NCBI GenBank assembly: GCA_029204225.1 | Contig: CM055094.1 | Span: 17,760,206-17,824,205, forward strand | DNA: 64,000 nt | Source of the DNA: Diphasiastrum complanatum | Lineage: Eukaryota > Streptophyta > Lycopodiopsida > Lycopodiales > Lycopodiaceae | Reading direction: 5' to 3' | Shown: piece after piece, positions 45,907-56,465 of the stretch | Layout: each line of letters opens with the position of its first letter | Numbering within the stretch: the first letter of the stretch is position 1 | Position numbers and translations under genes: made by a program | The notes under the pieces: model-generated | What the model saw: only the letters and a program-made list of their open reading frames with translations | What the model was told of the DNA's origin: nothing | Databases searched by the model: none

Positions 45907-46793
45907 TGTCGTGAAATCGCGTGTGGGCGTGAGCGGCAACAGAAGCTCGAGGATTGGAGCGCGACGTGTAGGAACAAAAACGCGACAGTTAGTAGCAGAA
46001 TTATTCTAGTAGAAGAATTCATACAGAATGCAAAAATGAACGACATAGTAGTGAGAAAAAAATTGCACTCTGACAAATATCAACAATGAGTACAATAGCT
46101 TGAAGTAATAACTTCAGCTTGCTGAGCGTGATAACGCTGGCTACAGATAAAACTCTGATTGAAAGAGAAATTCAATTAACTCAATTCAAAACTTAATGCT
46201 TACATAGCTAACAAAAGCTAATATATAGATTTACAAGTGTCGAGGAACAAAATATCTTACAAGCCTTTAATGCTATTTATGCCAGTCTTTGCATATGTAC
46301 AAAGTTGGTAACCGCCAACCACCTTTGGGATATTTGGTTCTCCAGCTGTTTTAGGGTTGCTGATAAGTTGGCGACATCGGTCAGCCAATGTAGCAAAAAG
46401 CGAAAAAGCCAAAAAAAACACGAAGGTGCCTTTAGACTGAAGGTATGCAACTCTTGAAGATGCCTTTACACTAAAGGTATGTAAATCCCTAAGGCGCCTT
46501 TATATTCAAGGCAGCAAAGAAGGAAAAAAAGACGAAAAATTGCCTTACACTGAAGGCAGTGAAGAAGGCGAAGGTGCCTTAGATTTAAAGGCAGCGAAAA
46601 AGGTGAAAAAGACGAAGGTGCCAGTGTGTCTCATTTTTTGCTAAGGAGCGAAAAGGACGAAGGTGCCTAAAAAATTGTTTTAAGGTAAAAGAAGAAACAT
46701 GTAAAGGTCCGAAAATATAAAGTTAGCCTTCGATTTTTCAGGATGCTCATTACTTAAATGATTTGTTTAAGACTAAGCATAAAGAATCTAACA
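45907..46793 (-). repeat. left LTR of the compact element
   Basis: 887 bp, from TGTCGTGAAA to AATCTAACA on the plus strand. It contains degenerate tandem copies of a GGTGCCTTTA..CTNAAGG word at 46421-46625. Confidence 0.88.
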
Positions 46794-46929
46794 CTCATCC
46801 TTAACGCAGATGTTCGTTGGTAGAAACAATGACTGTCGGAATACTGTTGGATGCGCATTTGCTAGAAAGAAGTCTTGATAGAAACAAGACTGATAATCCG
46901 CAGTAGAAATGCAGATTACTGAAATGCCT

Positions 46930-46941
46930 GCTCTGATACCA
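46930..46941 (-). promoter_or_regulatory. primer-binding site of the compact element
   Basis: The minus strand reads TGGTATCAGAGC, the exact tRNA-iMet complement, against the LTR at 46942. Confidence 0.9.
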
Positions 46942-47861
46942 TGTCGTAAAATCGCGTGTGGACGTGAGCGGCAGCGGAAGCTCGAGATTGGAGCGCAGCA
47001 TGTAGGAACGGAAACACAAGAGTTAGTAGCAGAATTATTCAAGTAGAAGAATTCATACAGAATGCGCAAATGAACGACATAGTAGTGAGACAAAAATTGC
47101 ACTCTGATAAATATCAACAGTGAGTACAATAGCTTGAAGTAATAACTTCAGCTTGCTGAGCGTGATATCGCTGGCTACAGATAAAACTCTGATTCAAAGA
47201 GAAATTCAATTAACTCAATTCAAAACTTAGCGCTTACATAGCTTGAATAAGCTAATATATAGATTTACAAGTGTCGAGGAACAAAATATCTTACAAGCCT
47301 TTAATGCTATTTATGCCAGTCTTTGCATATGTACAAAGTTGGTAACCGGCAACCGCCTTTGGGATATTTGGTTCTCCAGATGTTTTAGGGTTGCTGATAA
47401 GTTGGTGACATCGGTCAGCCAATGTAGCAAAATGCGAAAAAGTTGAAAAACCTGAAGGGGCCTTTAGACTGAAGGTATGCAATTCTTGAAGGTGCCCTTA
47501 CACTAAAGGTATGTAACTCCTAAGGTGCCTTTAGATTCTAGGCAACGAAGAAGGCAACAAAGGTGAAAAAGCCAAAAAAGTGCTTTACACTGAAGGTAGT
47601 GAAGAAGGCGAAGGTGCCTTAGATTTTGAAGACAGCGAAAAAGGCGAAGGTGTCTAAAAATGATTTCTAAGGCATTCTGGCCACTTGGCCAGTGTGTCGC
47701 ATTTTTCGCTAAGGAGCGAAAAGGGCGAACATGCCTAATAAAGTGTTTTAAGGTAAAAGAAGAAAAATGTGAAGGTTCGAAAATATGAAGTTGGCCTTCG
47801 GTTTTTCAGGATGCTCATTACTTGAATGATTTGTTTAAGGCTAAGGATAAAGAATCTAACA
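46942..47861 (-). repeat. right LTR of the compact element
   Basis: 920 bp, from TGTCGTAAAA to AATCTAACA on the plus strand. The same degenerate GGTGCCTTTA array occurs at 47451-47660. Confidence 0.88.
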
Positions 47862-48360
47862 CTTTTTACTCTCTCAAGGCTTTGTTATGAGTGAGTATGA
47901 TCATTCACTCTATTATAGGTTTGTTGGAAATGATGTTACCATCTTGCTAATCTATGTGGATGATATCATCTTGAGTGGTGGAGACAATCAAGATGTGGAA
48001 GATATCAAGAGTGATCTTAAGAAGGAGTCTATGGTGCATGATCTTGGTAACTTGCATTACATTTTGGGAATAGAAGTCATTAGATCTTCTCAAACTACTT
48101 TCACTTGTCAAGAGAAGTATGCTAATTCTTTTCTATAAAGATTTCATATGGTAGATGCAAAAGCTAGTGATACACCAATGGAGTCTCATGTAAAGCTAAC
48201 TATAAGAGGTAGTGAAAGATCCTTCGAGGACATTACTCTATATAGGAAGCTAGTTGGTTCACTCATCTATCTAACCATTACTAGACCAGATCCAAGCTAT
48301 TGTATTGGAAGATTGAGTCAATTCATGCAAGATCCTAGTGAGGAGCATTGGAAGCTAAAA

Positions 48361-49875
48361 GCACCTCCGAGTGTTTGGCTGTCTTTGCTATGTGCAGATT
48401 CCATTCGACCTAAGAAAGAAGCTTGATCTTGTTAGTTGCAGAAGTATTTTCATCGGATATTCGACATCACACAAAGCCTATCAGATACTCGACATCACAC
48501 AAAGCCTATCAAATCTACGATGTCGAATCGAGCCGACAGTCGAGACATCGTCTTCCTCGAAGATAGATTTTACGACTTCAAGCAAAAGCAGCCAATGCAA
48601 GAGTTTGTTCCAACGACTCCCATCACCATTGACAAGCTTTGGTGTTCCGACAACAATAAAAAATACCCATGTCACAAAACAAGGAGAATCATCATCTCAA
48701 CAACCGACTATTATTCGAAGGTCTGCTCGACATCGACAAGAGCCTCATCGTTATATCCCTCAAACATTCATCAGTTATGATGAACCTGCCTCAGTAGCAG
48801 AAGCACTGTCAAGCTCGAATGCAAACAACTGGTGCACTGCCATGAATGTTGAGTATAATTTATTAATGAAGAACATGACTTAGCGTCTTGTCAAAGTTCC
48901 TCTTGATGCAAATATTATCAACACTAAGTGGATCTTCAAGTTGAAGCTCAATCCAGATGGTTCGACAACCAAATGGAAAGCTCGACTAGTCGTCAAAAGG
49001 ATATGAACAAACTTATGGAATTGACTACACTGAGACGTCTAGTCCAGTAGTAAGACTTCAGTCAATTCGATTATTACTTGCTATCGTAGCTGCCAAAGAT
49101 ATGTAAGTTCACCAGATGGATATTCAGACAACTTTTCTGAACAAATATATACAAGAAGACATCTATATCTATCAACCCGAAGGTTACGTCCTTTAGGGCC
49201 AAGAACATAAGGTATGTAACCTGCAGATAGCTCTCTATGGGGTAAAGCAAGCTCCAAGGGCCTGGTTTGATAGAATCAATCGATTCTTGTTGCAGCATGA
49301 CTTCGTTCAAAATTTTGTTGACTTTAATGTTTATCTCAAACATAGAGGCCCAAACTATGTCATAATAGCTCTAAACGTTGACGACTCTCTGATCATCAAC
49401 AATTCGAATCAATTCCTACAAGAGACAAAGTCTCTATTATCGAAGGAATTCGAAATGACCGATTCGGGCCTAGTGCATTACCTCCTCGAGATCGAGATAA
49501 CTAGAGACAAAGAAAACATAAGGATCGCGATAAGCCAAGAATTGTATCTAACCAGTGTACTTCACAGGTATGACATGGAAGCCTTCAAGTCGACATACTC
49601 GTCTGTGGATCCAGGATTCAAATTGTTGAAGGAGATATGCTGCCCGGTGACTGAAACCCCTATCAGTCGATAATCAGATCGATCATGTATGCCATGGTAT
49701 GCACTCGACCCGATCTTGCCTTTACAGTTAGCACACTATCACAATTTATGTCGAATCCCGACATACCTCACTGGAAAGCTCTACTGAGAGTATTAAGATA
49801 CATTCAAGCCATGAAGCACTATGCTTATATAGTCGTGCAAGGGATCGTTCTTCTTGTCCATGTAGATACGTCCTA
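48361..49875 (+). mobile_element. second copia fragment (integrase end, linker, RT), broken
   Basis: Plus-strand copia coding sequence of a lineage different from Copia-1. Parts are the integrase C-terminus with FGCLCYVQIP and SIFIGYSTSHKAY, a Ser/Thr-rich linker with QEPHRYIPQTFISYDEPAS, RT with NTKWIFKLKLNPDGST and QAPRAWFDRINRFLLQHD, a VDDSLIIN catalytic region near 49380, and the start of RNase H (TRPDLAFTVSTLSQFM, 49685 onwards). No LTR is seen. It is broken, with many breaks. Confidence 0.82.
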
Positions 49876-50659
49876 ATTGTAGGAAGGGATCGAAAAAAAA
49901 TGGGTAGTCTTGAAGCCGGTGATGAACTCGGCTTGTAGGATATTCCAATCAGCGTGTTCATTCTACTCCAGATTGAAATTCTAGTCATTCGTAGTGTCGG
50001 TTAGGCACATGTTGAAATATCTTAATAGCTCTTGTGGGCTATCATCTCCATAGGCTCTACACGTCTGGGTGTAAATCTGTAAGATAGTCACGGATCTCCC
50101 TTTCCATCAAACAGTAGGGAGTCGATTTTAGGGAAGTTTCTAACAACATGTGGTATGAATGGCCTGGGATTGTCCATCGTAGGTGGATTTATGTCAAAGT
50201 TTTTGTGAGGTATTTCGATTGGTACGTTGATGAATTTCTCAAGATCTGGGGGACCCAGAGTTGATTAATCTCCTACCGGATCTGAGATGCATAAACCAAA
50301 ATGAAAAATTGAGGCTATTTTTTGTGTTGTTCTTTTTCAACTTTTTGGATGTTTTTGTAGATCTTTTATGTGATAGGGGGATCAGAGGATGGATGGGTTT
50401 GCAGAGAACTCTGAAAAAAGGGTGAGTAAAAATAATGAGAGAAGCTCGAGATTTTTAATCGGCGAGTAATCAGACATTGCTTGCCGAGCTGTCTAATGGT
50501 GCATCGGACTTTGTTATGCTCTCTGAAAAAGTGGCAAAAAATAAAAATAACAGAAACTCAGAAAAATCCAATAGGGCGAGTAATAAACTTATCAAAAAGA
50601 AGAAAAATAATAGCAAAATGCAAACAAAAAATTCACTCCTAAGATTGTTTAGCACGGTC

Positions 50660-50677
50660 TCCCCGCCAACGACGCCA
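50660..50677 (-). promoter_or_regulatory. primer-binding site, tRNA-Asp type
   Basis: The minus strand reads TGGCGTCGTTGGCGGGGA, two bases different from the tRNA-Asp complement TGGCGCCGTTGCCGGGGA used by Tat/Athila elements. Confidence 0.85.
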
Positions 50678-50683
50678 AGAAAA

Positions 50684-51096
50684 TGTTGGACCCTTTCCTT
50701 GCCTCCCTAATCGGATGGATCTAGAGGGCAAAGAGAGGATTTTATGGATCTATTCTGGGTGCGTATCGCTTGTAGTATCGAGTTTCGATCCAATGGAGAG
50801 AGGGTAAATATAGTAATAGGAATGGGGATCTAAGCCTACTAAAGGTGTCAAGCTTAGTGTAGAATCTAAAAGTCGTATGGCTTAGATTTAGGGGTGTGAT
50901 TCATTATCCTTTCTTCTTCTTTTTGGTGTTGTCTTGGTTTTGCTTGTTTCTTTTCTTGGTTCTTGGTTTCTTTGGCTTATCTAGGCATCCTTGGCTAGAT
51001 TTTCTCCTCAGGAGGGTGATCTTCTCAAGGGACGTGAACAATGAAGGGAAACCTACCTAAGGATCTTAGTGATCACTCCAAAGCATTGTTCTAACA
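50684..51096 (-). repeat. LTR of the Tat-type element
   Basis: 413 bp, with TGTTGGACC...GTTCTAACA ends on the plus strand. It lies six bases from the primer-binding site. No second copy is found in the window. Confidence 0.7.
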
Positions 51097-51860
51097 CCAA
51101 CTTTTGCTTATGTGCTGATTTTGTGAATTAGTTTATGAAACTAGAATTATGAGTGCTTGTGCTAAAGATTATTCATGATTGTGATAGCTTGATTAACAAA
51201 ACATAAAAAGCATTCATCATCCACATAAAAATCGCACACATTTAAAATAGGAGGGCCTTTGCAAGCAAAATATAGGAAGGAGTATATATTCCCTCTCTCT
51301 CTCTCTCAACTCTATTCTCTTCAAATGAAAATGATAGCTCCAAAATGGTGTCATATGCTCTAATATAGACATTCCTATGGTTAGGGTTTTTGATTCACAC
51401 AAAACCATGTGCCATAAGAACTTGACTTTCTTGCAAATTTAAAGCTTGGTGAATGATTGCCAACATTTAGCCTTCTTTGAAAGGAAGGGTGGCCTTTGGC
51501 ACAAATTGCACCTTGCAAATTCAATAGCTTGATGGCAACTCAAATAGAATATCTTGCAAGTGAAAGGCTATGGACCAATAATAGGGCAAGACCCAAGATT
51601 GACATTTAGATGATGCAATGCATGTCAAAGGCCTATTTGCCTTTCAAAGAAGGGCAACAAAATGAACAAAGATCATCGTTTGATTTTAAAAAGTAAGTTT
51701 AAAATGTTGAATTCATATGTAGAAACTTAGATTTTCATTATGTTCGAAAGGGTAGAAATATTCTTATATTACTTGCTGGAAAGGTAGCCATGAGATTTAC
51801 ATGTCATTCAAAAGACACATGTGAAAGAAGTCCTATCAGAAAGGCACGTGTCCATCAAAT

Positions 51861-51956
51861 TCCAAGCCTACTGCTACTTCCCTAATCAACTCACCAATGA
51901 CTAGTCGCTCCAAGCCTACTGCTACTTCCGTAATCAACTCACCAATGACTAGTTGC
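51861..51956. repeat. 48-bp tandem duplication
   Basis: Two copies starting TCCAAGCCTACTGC at 51861 and 51909, differing at about two bases. Confidence 0.95.
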
Positions 51957-52191
51957 TATTATGTATATGCAATTCATACATTACTACACCTTCCACGCCA
52001 TTGCAATCATCAACAATTAGTCCCAAAACCCTGCAAACTAAAGAGAGACTTATATTAAAGATTGCAATGGTGATGATTGCACTAGTGTACTCCTTGACAT
52101 GGTGCAAGGAGTGCACTTGGTGCTGACATTAAGGAAAGCCTACCACATGGGACACCATAAACAAACCAAGTGACATATCCACTTCAAGAGC

Positions 52192-52395
52192 ATTCATGTG
52201 TGTTGAGACAATGGTCATACATAAAGTAGACAAGCTTTTAGTTAAGCATTCATGTGTGTTGAGACTTGAGACGATGTTCAATATAAAGGAGAAAGCTTCA
52301 AGATTCATGTGTATTAAGACAATGTTGACATTTGAAGGAGAAAGCTTTAGATTCATGTGTATGGAGATAGTGTTGACATATAAAGGAGAAAACTT
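52192..52395. repeat. tandem array of about 48-56-bp units
   Basis: The word ATTCATGTGT starts at 52192, 52248, 52303 and 52351; later units share AAAGGAGAAAGCTT. Four diverged copies. Confidence 0.85.
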
Positions 52396-52894
52396 TAATT
52401 TTGTTATGGGATTAGGAAAAAAGACCATTGTTGTTGGTGCGGCCTCTCTTATGCACAATCCTCGCTTGTAAGGTGCCTCTAAGATAGGAGGTCCTCAATG
52501 TCAAACCACCAATAGTGTGTTTCTAGCAAACTGAAAAGGAGAACCAAATAAGCAGTGTAGTGTCGGGAAAAACAGCGAAGTATAGGAATGGAATCTGCAA
52601 GTTTTCTCAAAACGTGATATCATAAAATATTTGACGATTTTTTATACAAAACATATAAACCTTTTATAGTTAAAAGTCTTCAAAAAAAATTGAGAAGCTC
52701 TATGAAATGCAGGTTTTTTGAGAATAACTTAAAAGAGGTTTTAGAGCACTGCCCATAGTGTGAAAACACCCCTAATTCGTTTTCGTGCACTGTAACGAGT
52801 AGGGAGGTAAGGAACAAGGATCACGTGAGAAAAAAGAGTAGTGTAGTTTTTTATTAGGTTATTCCCAGGGCAGAGGCAGCATCATTGCTTTGGT

Positions 52895-52900
52895 TATAAA
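52895..52900 (+). promoter_or_regulatory. TATA box of the P450 gene
   Basis: TATAAA (in GGTTATAAAGC) lies 113 bases before the start codon. Transcription would begin near 52925-52932, leaving a leader of about 85 bases. Confidence 0.6.
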
Positions 52901-52937
52901 GCAACGAAAAGACAAAGAATAAAATGCTACGAGCTGG

Positions 52938-52987
52938 AGGAGCTGGAAATACACAAACGGGCAGGAGCTGGAGATACACAAACAAGC
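52938..52987 (+). repeat. 25-bp tandem duplication in P450 leader
   Basis: Two adjacent copies of AGGAGCTGGAAATACACAAA plus five bases, at 52938 and 52963, differing at three positions. They lie in the predicted 5' untranslated leader. Confidence 0.9.
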
Positions 52988-53012
52988 AGGGGCAGAGGAT
53001 CAGAAGCAAAAG

Positions 53013-54803
53013 ATGAAGATTTTGGAAGAGTTGAGGAGTTGGTTCCAAGCACAATCTGATCATCACAGGTGGGTTTTCACCCACAAAGGCTTGTGGGTTG
53101 TTTTGATATCAGTCTTGCTCATGCTGTTGCTTAAGCAGTTGCTATTTCCTGTGAGAAGAAGCAACCTCAAGCTGCCTCCCGGGCCAAGGGGTCTACCCAT
53201 CATTGGCCATCTCCACCTCCTGGGCTCCCTTCCCCATCAGTCCCTCCTTGAGCTGGCCAACAGGCATGGTCCTCTTTTCCACATCCATCTTGGCTCCATT
53301 CCAACCCTGGTGGCTTCATCTGCAGACATGGCGAAAGAATTCTTCAAGATCCATGATCTGATTTTTGCTTCCAGACCCAAATTTATTTTTGGTAAATACC
53401 TTGCTTACAATTACCAGGACATGGTCTTTGCCCCTTATGATGAGAAGTACAAGACCCTGAGGAGGATCTGCACCATGGAGTTGTTCACAAATAAGAGGAT
53501 TGCTTCATTCAGGCATCACAGGGAAGAGGAAATCTCTTTTCTGATCAATTTTCTGCTGGACAAGTCTAGGCAGCAGAAAGCCATAGTTCTAAGGCATAAC
53601 CTCTTTGATCTGACATTGAACATTATTACAAGGATTACCATAAGCAAGACATTCTTCGGCCCAAATGCCACACGCAACAATGATCGAGTGGAAGAATTCA
53701 AGAGTATTCTGGAGGAATACTTTCGGGTGTTATCGTTGTTTATGATTGGGGATTACTTTCCATATCTGAAATGGATTGATAGACTGGGAAATGTGCGTGC
53801 TGTCAAGAAACAGGCGATTGCTCAGGATATTGTGCTTCAGCGCTTGATCGATGAACGGCGCCAGAGTCGCCTAGGCCGCCATGGAGGCACTGACGCAGCG
53901 GAGGATTTTGTCGACGTGCTTTTGTCTTTGTCAGAAAAAGATCAGTCGGCTTTCTTGAAGGATGACATCATCAAAGCTGTGATGAATGTAAGTAGTGTCT
54001 ACTCGTCTCTGCCTTTCTGCTAATCATTCAAGCCTTTTTTGGTTTGTTTTTGCACCCTTTATGCTAAGCATTCAAGTTTTTTTTTTATTTTTTTTTGCAT
54101 CTAGAGTAAATCTGCAATACTGATCTTACCTCAGATCAATAAAACTTGCTTGACCATTGCGTGACAGAATGTAATGGAAGCTGGGAGTGAGACCTCTGCT
54201 GTTGTGCTAGAGTGGTCAATGACGGAGCTGCTCCGACATCCCCTAGTTCTGGAAAGGGCCCAACAGGAACTGGATTCTGTAGTGGGTCATGATCGCAATG
54301 TGGACGAGTCTGACATCCCTGAGCTGATATACCTGCAAGCAATTATCAAGGAAGCAATGCGCCTTCACCCACCCGGACCGCTATTGATTCCTCACAGGTC
54401 TACTGCAGACTGTGTTGTCAAGGGCTACCACATCCCCAAGAACACTAACTTAATTGTGAATATGTATGCAATAGGAAGGGATGCCAAAATCTGGGAAAAC
54501 CCACTTCAATTCATGCCTGAAAGATTCTTAGACAGCAGTATCGACGTACGAGGGCAGGATTTTGAGCTGATTCCTTTTGGTTCGGGAAGACGCGGATGCC
54601 CGGGCCTCACCCTTGGCTTGATTGTGGTGCAGATGACACTAGCTCGCATGCTTCATGCCTTTAATTGGTCTCCTCCGCATGGGCTGCAACCAAAAGATAT
54701 CGATGTTGCAGAGACGTTCACTATCTCAGTTCCCAGGAAAGAACCCCTCCAAGCAATTCCTTCACCCAGGCTACCTATGCATCTATACAACAGCAATCTG
54801 TGA
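53013..54803 (+). CDS. cytochrome P450, CYP71 clan (CYP736/CYP750-like)
   Basis: Two exons, 53013-53987 and 54168-54803, give a 536-residue protein. The 180-bp intron has GTAAGT and CAG borders in phase 0, the common position in this clan. The enzyme would be a haem monooxygenase anchored in the endoplasmic reticulum and fed electrons by NADPH-P450 reductase. Seen in order: a polar N-terminus, a membrane anchor (about 27-45), the Pro-rich hinge LPPGPRGLPIIG (54-65), I-helix AGSETS (330-335), K-helix EAMR (387-390), FMPERF (440-445), and the haem loop PFGSGRRGCPG (461-471) with ligand Cys469. The helix-C WxxxR site has Tyr146 in place of Trp, with Arg150 kept. The haem region and RGQDFELIPFG wording resemble CYP736 and CYP750. 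Substrate unknown; no pathway partner lies nearby. The frame looks whole. Confidence 0.95.
53988..54167 (+). other. P450 intron
   Basis: The donor is ATGAAT|GTAAGT and the acceptor GTGACAG|AATGTA. Joining the exons leaves seven residues between the KA of exon 1 and the AG of the I-helix motif, as is usual in the family, which supports these borders. Confidence 0.9.
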
Positions 54804-55806
54804 CTTGCAATTAGCAACAGCAGCAGTTCTTCTTCTTTCGCTTCCTCGTGTGTGCCACCTTTTCTGTTTTTATGCCAATAAGGTTCCAAGCAGTTAGCTC
54901 TCTGCCCCTCCTGTGTCTCTGCAACTAAAGGCTATGGCTTCTTGTCGATGTTTGTGCATGGATGAGAGGGAATACTATTTCTGTCTTAAATATATACCAT
55001 GAGATGAGGATCCTACTTAGCATGTCTATCATTTCGCTACTGTCTCCTTTCTTTTTTCTTGCTTATTGCTTAGACAGTATTCTAATTGATCTATACTATG
55101 TAAGTGTTTCCACTGCATTATTGGTTCAACTATGCATCTTGGGTGTCAAGAGAAAGAGGTCTTTAATTCCACTCCATGCTTCGGGAGTCAAGGTCTTCAA
55201 TTACTCCTGTAAGCAAGTAGATAGCTTATATCTTCTGAGGACAAGTTTACTAAATAAATTAAGGGATTATAGCTTGTAGAGACCTCATTCTGAACACAGA
55301 GATGAAGGATTTCATTCGTCAGACGGATTATCGAATAGGGAAGATGCTGCATTCACAAACTTTGTATGGCATCTAATCCATGCATGTAATCTAGTCCTTC
55401 AACATCTTGCATGTTAAAAGGGAGTGTAATTCAATTTAGGAGCTAATTGCTACATGATTTTATGAACATTGTATGCACAGCTCTAATGTGAATGCAAATA
55501 TAGGATCAATAAAGCAGAATGGAAAGCATGGATATGCTCAAGAGTATGGACAGGAAAAAACTTCGTGGAATTGGGAGAATCGGCGATCGAATTTCCGAAG
55601 TGTGAACGGTTGCGCCTTGTTCACCCGAAAGAAGTTGCTTTTCCCCACAAAAAAAAGAAAAGGAATAAAAACTAGTTAGCTAGGATAAGTTATTTGAGCT
55701 TACTAGCCTATTATGATTTTGGTTTTGATGCCCAACAAGACATTTTAGAATTTCAATCTTTTCCATAAAGCTTCAACTTAAATTCACCTCTAATTGCATT
55801 AGAACT
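54804..55806. other. P450 3' region and spacer
   Basis: Non-coding. A weak polyadenylation-like AATAAG lies near 54877 and AATAAA near 55254. Short readings here have no motif. Confidence 0.5.
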
Positions 55807-56460
55807 TGGATGCACACGTGTGAAGTACAGTAGTTTGCTGGTTTTGTACGGATAGCAACAATACATTATCATTTGATTCATGTTTGATCAAGTTCTATTA
55901 GAGCTTGCATCTCATTTTGTGTGTAGATGATGATTTTTCTACATTGGTGAAATTGGCAGAGTATCTTCTTTCGTAACCTAAGATTAGGGACATGGATTGG
56001 ATCATAAATGATATGAAATCCTTCATATGGTATCAGAACTTGTGTTTCAGGTTATGGAGGAGGAAATCATATCTATCAATGATTTGGTGAAGATATCAAG
56101 ACTAGAGCATGCCAGAGGGAATTCTACACCAAAATCGAGTTTTTTGCTTTTGTAGATTGGATCTTTTGTAGATCAAAACCCTATATAGGTTTACAAACTT
56201 GATTAATTTTGATTTTTGATTTCACATACTGGATTCGGCCGATTTTTCGATCATTGGATCAGTCTTAGTGGTGGCTAATAGATTACATATCAAATTTTCA
56301 ACATTTGCATGTAGAATTGGAATAGTCAATTTTTTTGTGATTTTGTCAAAACCCTAATTTTTATTGGATCTAGCTCCAAACGAGTGTGAAGAGTTATATT
56401 AAGATGATCTAACAAAAGTCGTACTAATGGAAGAACAAGTGATGCAACTAACAGTCAAAA
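55807..56460 (+). mobile_element. copia LTR end, primer site and leader remnant (Copia-1 relative)
   Basis: The stretch 55807-56027 aligns with the last 220 bases of the Copia-1 3' LTR (23220-23437). A primer site TGGTATCAGAAC follows at 56028-56039, then AT-rich leader-like sequence that ends by about 56460 where another remnant begins. No coding part is seen. It is a broken fragment. Confidence 0.78.
56028..56039 (+). promoter_or_regulatory. primer-binding site of copia remnant
   Basis: TGGTATCAGAAC directly after LTR-like sequence; tRNA-Met type. Confidence 0.8.
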
Positions 56461-56465
56461 TTCTT

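Larger units (their letters stand above)
45907..47861 (-). mobile_element. compact non-autonomous LTR element, about 148-bp interior
   Basis: Two long direct repeats (45907-46793 and 46942-47861) enclose only about 148 bp. The interior has a minus-strand tRNA-iMet primer site next to the right repeat and a purine-rich AAGGATGAG-like tract next to the left one, so the element reads on the minus strand. The copied target CTTTT is perfect (45902-45906 and 47862-47866). No coding capacity is present. This is the plan of TRIM-type elements, but TRIM LTRs are usually only a few hundred bases. LTR copies differ by very roughly 9% over the first 190 bases, so the insertion is old. Confidence 0.9.
45670..48360 (+). 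mobile_element. Copia-1-like fragment (RT and RNase H start), broken
   Basis: Plus-strand copia coding sequence nearly identical in wording to 21510-22240 of Copia-1: DPYR-type RT start near 45670-45900, then LLIYVDDIILSGGDNQD near 47940 and LVGSLIYLTITRPD near 48250. It is interrupted by a compact LTR element at 45907-47861. Its left edge meets the end of the Gypsy-3 LTR and its right edge meets a different copia fragment at about 48360. No LTR of its own is seen. It is broken, with several breaks. Confidence 0.82.
49880..51096 (-). mobile_element. 5' end of a Tat/Athila-type gypsy element, broken
   Basis: On the minus strand, from the right, are an LTR (50684-51096), a tRNA-Asp-type primer-binding site (50660-50677), a leader and gag. 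Gag is recognised near 49900-50240 (PHVVRNFPKIDSLLFDGK, then LQIYTQTCRAYG), a pattern of Tat-lineage gag. It is broken. Same strand and lineage as the pol part at 24722-27393, 22 kb to the left; the two may be one element split by the intervening insertions. Confidence 0.72.
51097..52860. other. intergenic DNA with small tandem repeats
   Basis: No protein or LTR motif is seen. It holds a 48-bp tandem duplication (51861-51956) and a four-copy tandem array (52192-52395). The last 300 bases are upstream of the P450 gene and may contain its regulatory region. Confidence 0.5.

Noticed and set aside
54962-55279. 105-residue membrane-like reading after the P450
   Set aside because: It is AT-rich downstream sequence without a motif; the hydrophobicity follows from T-rich codons.
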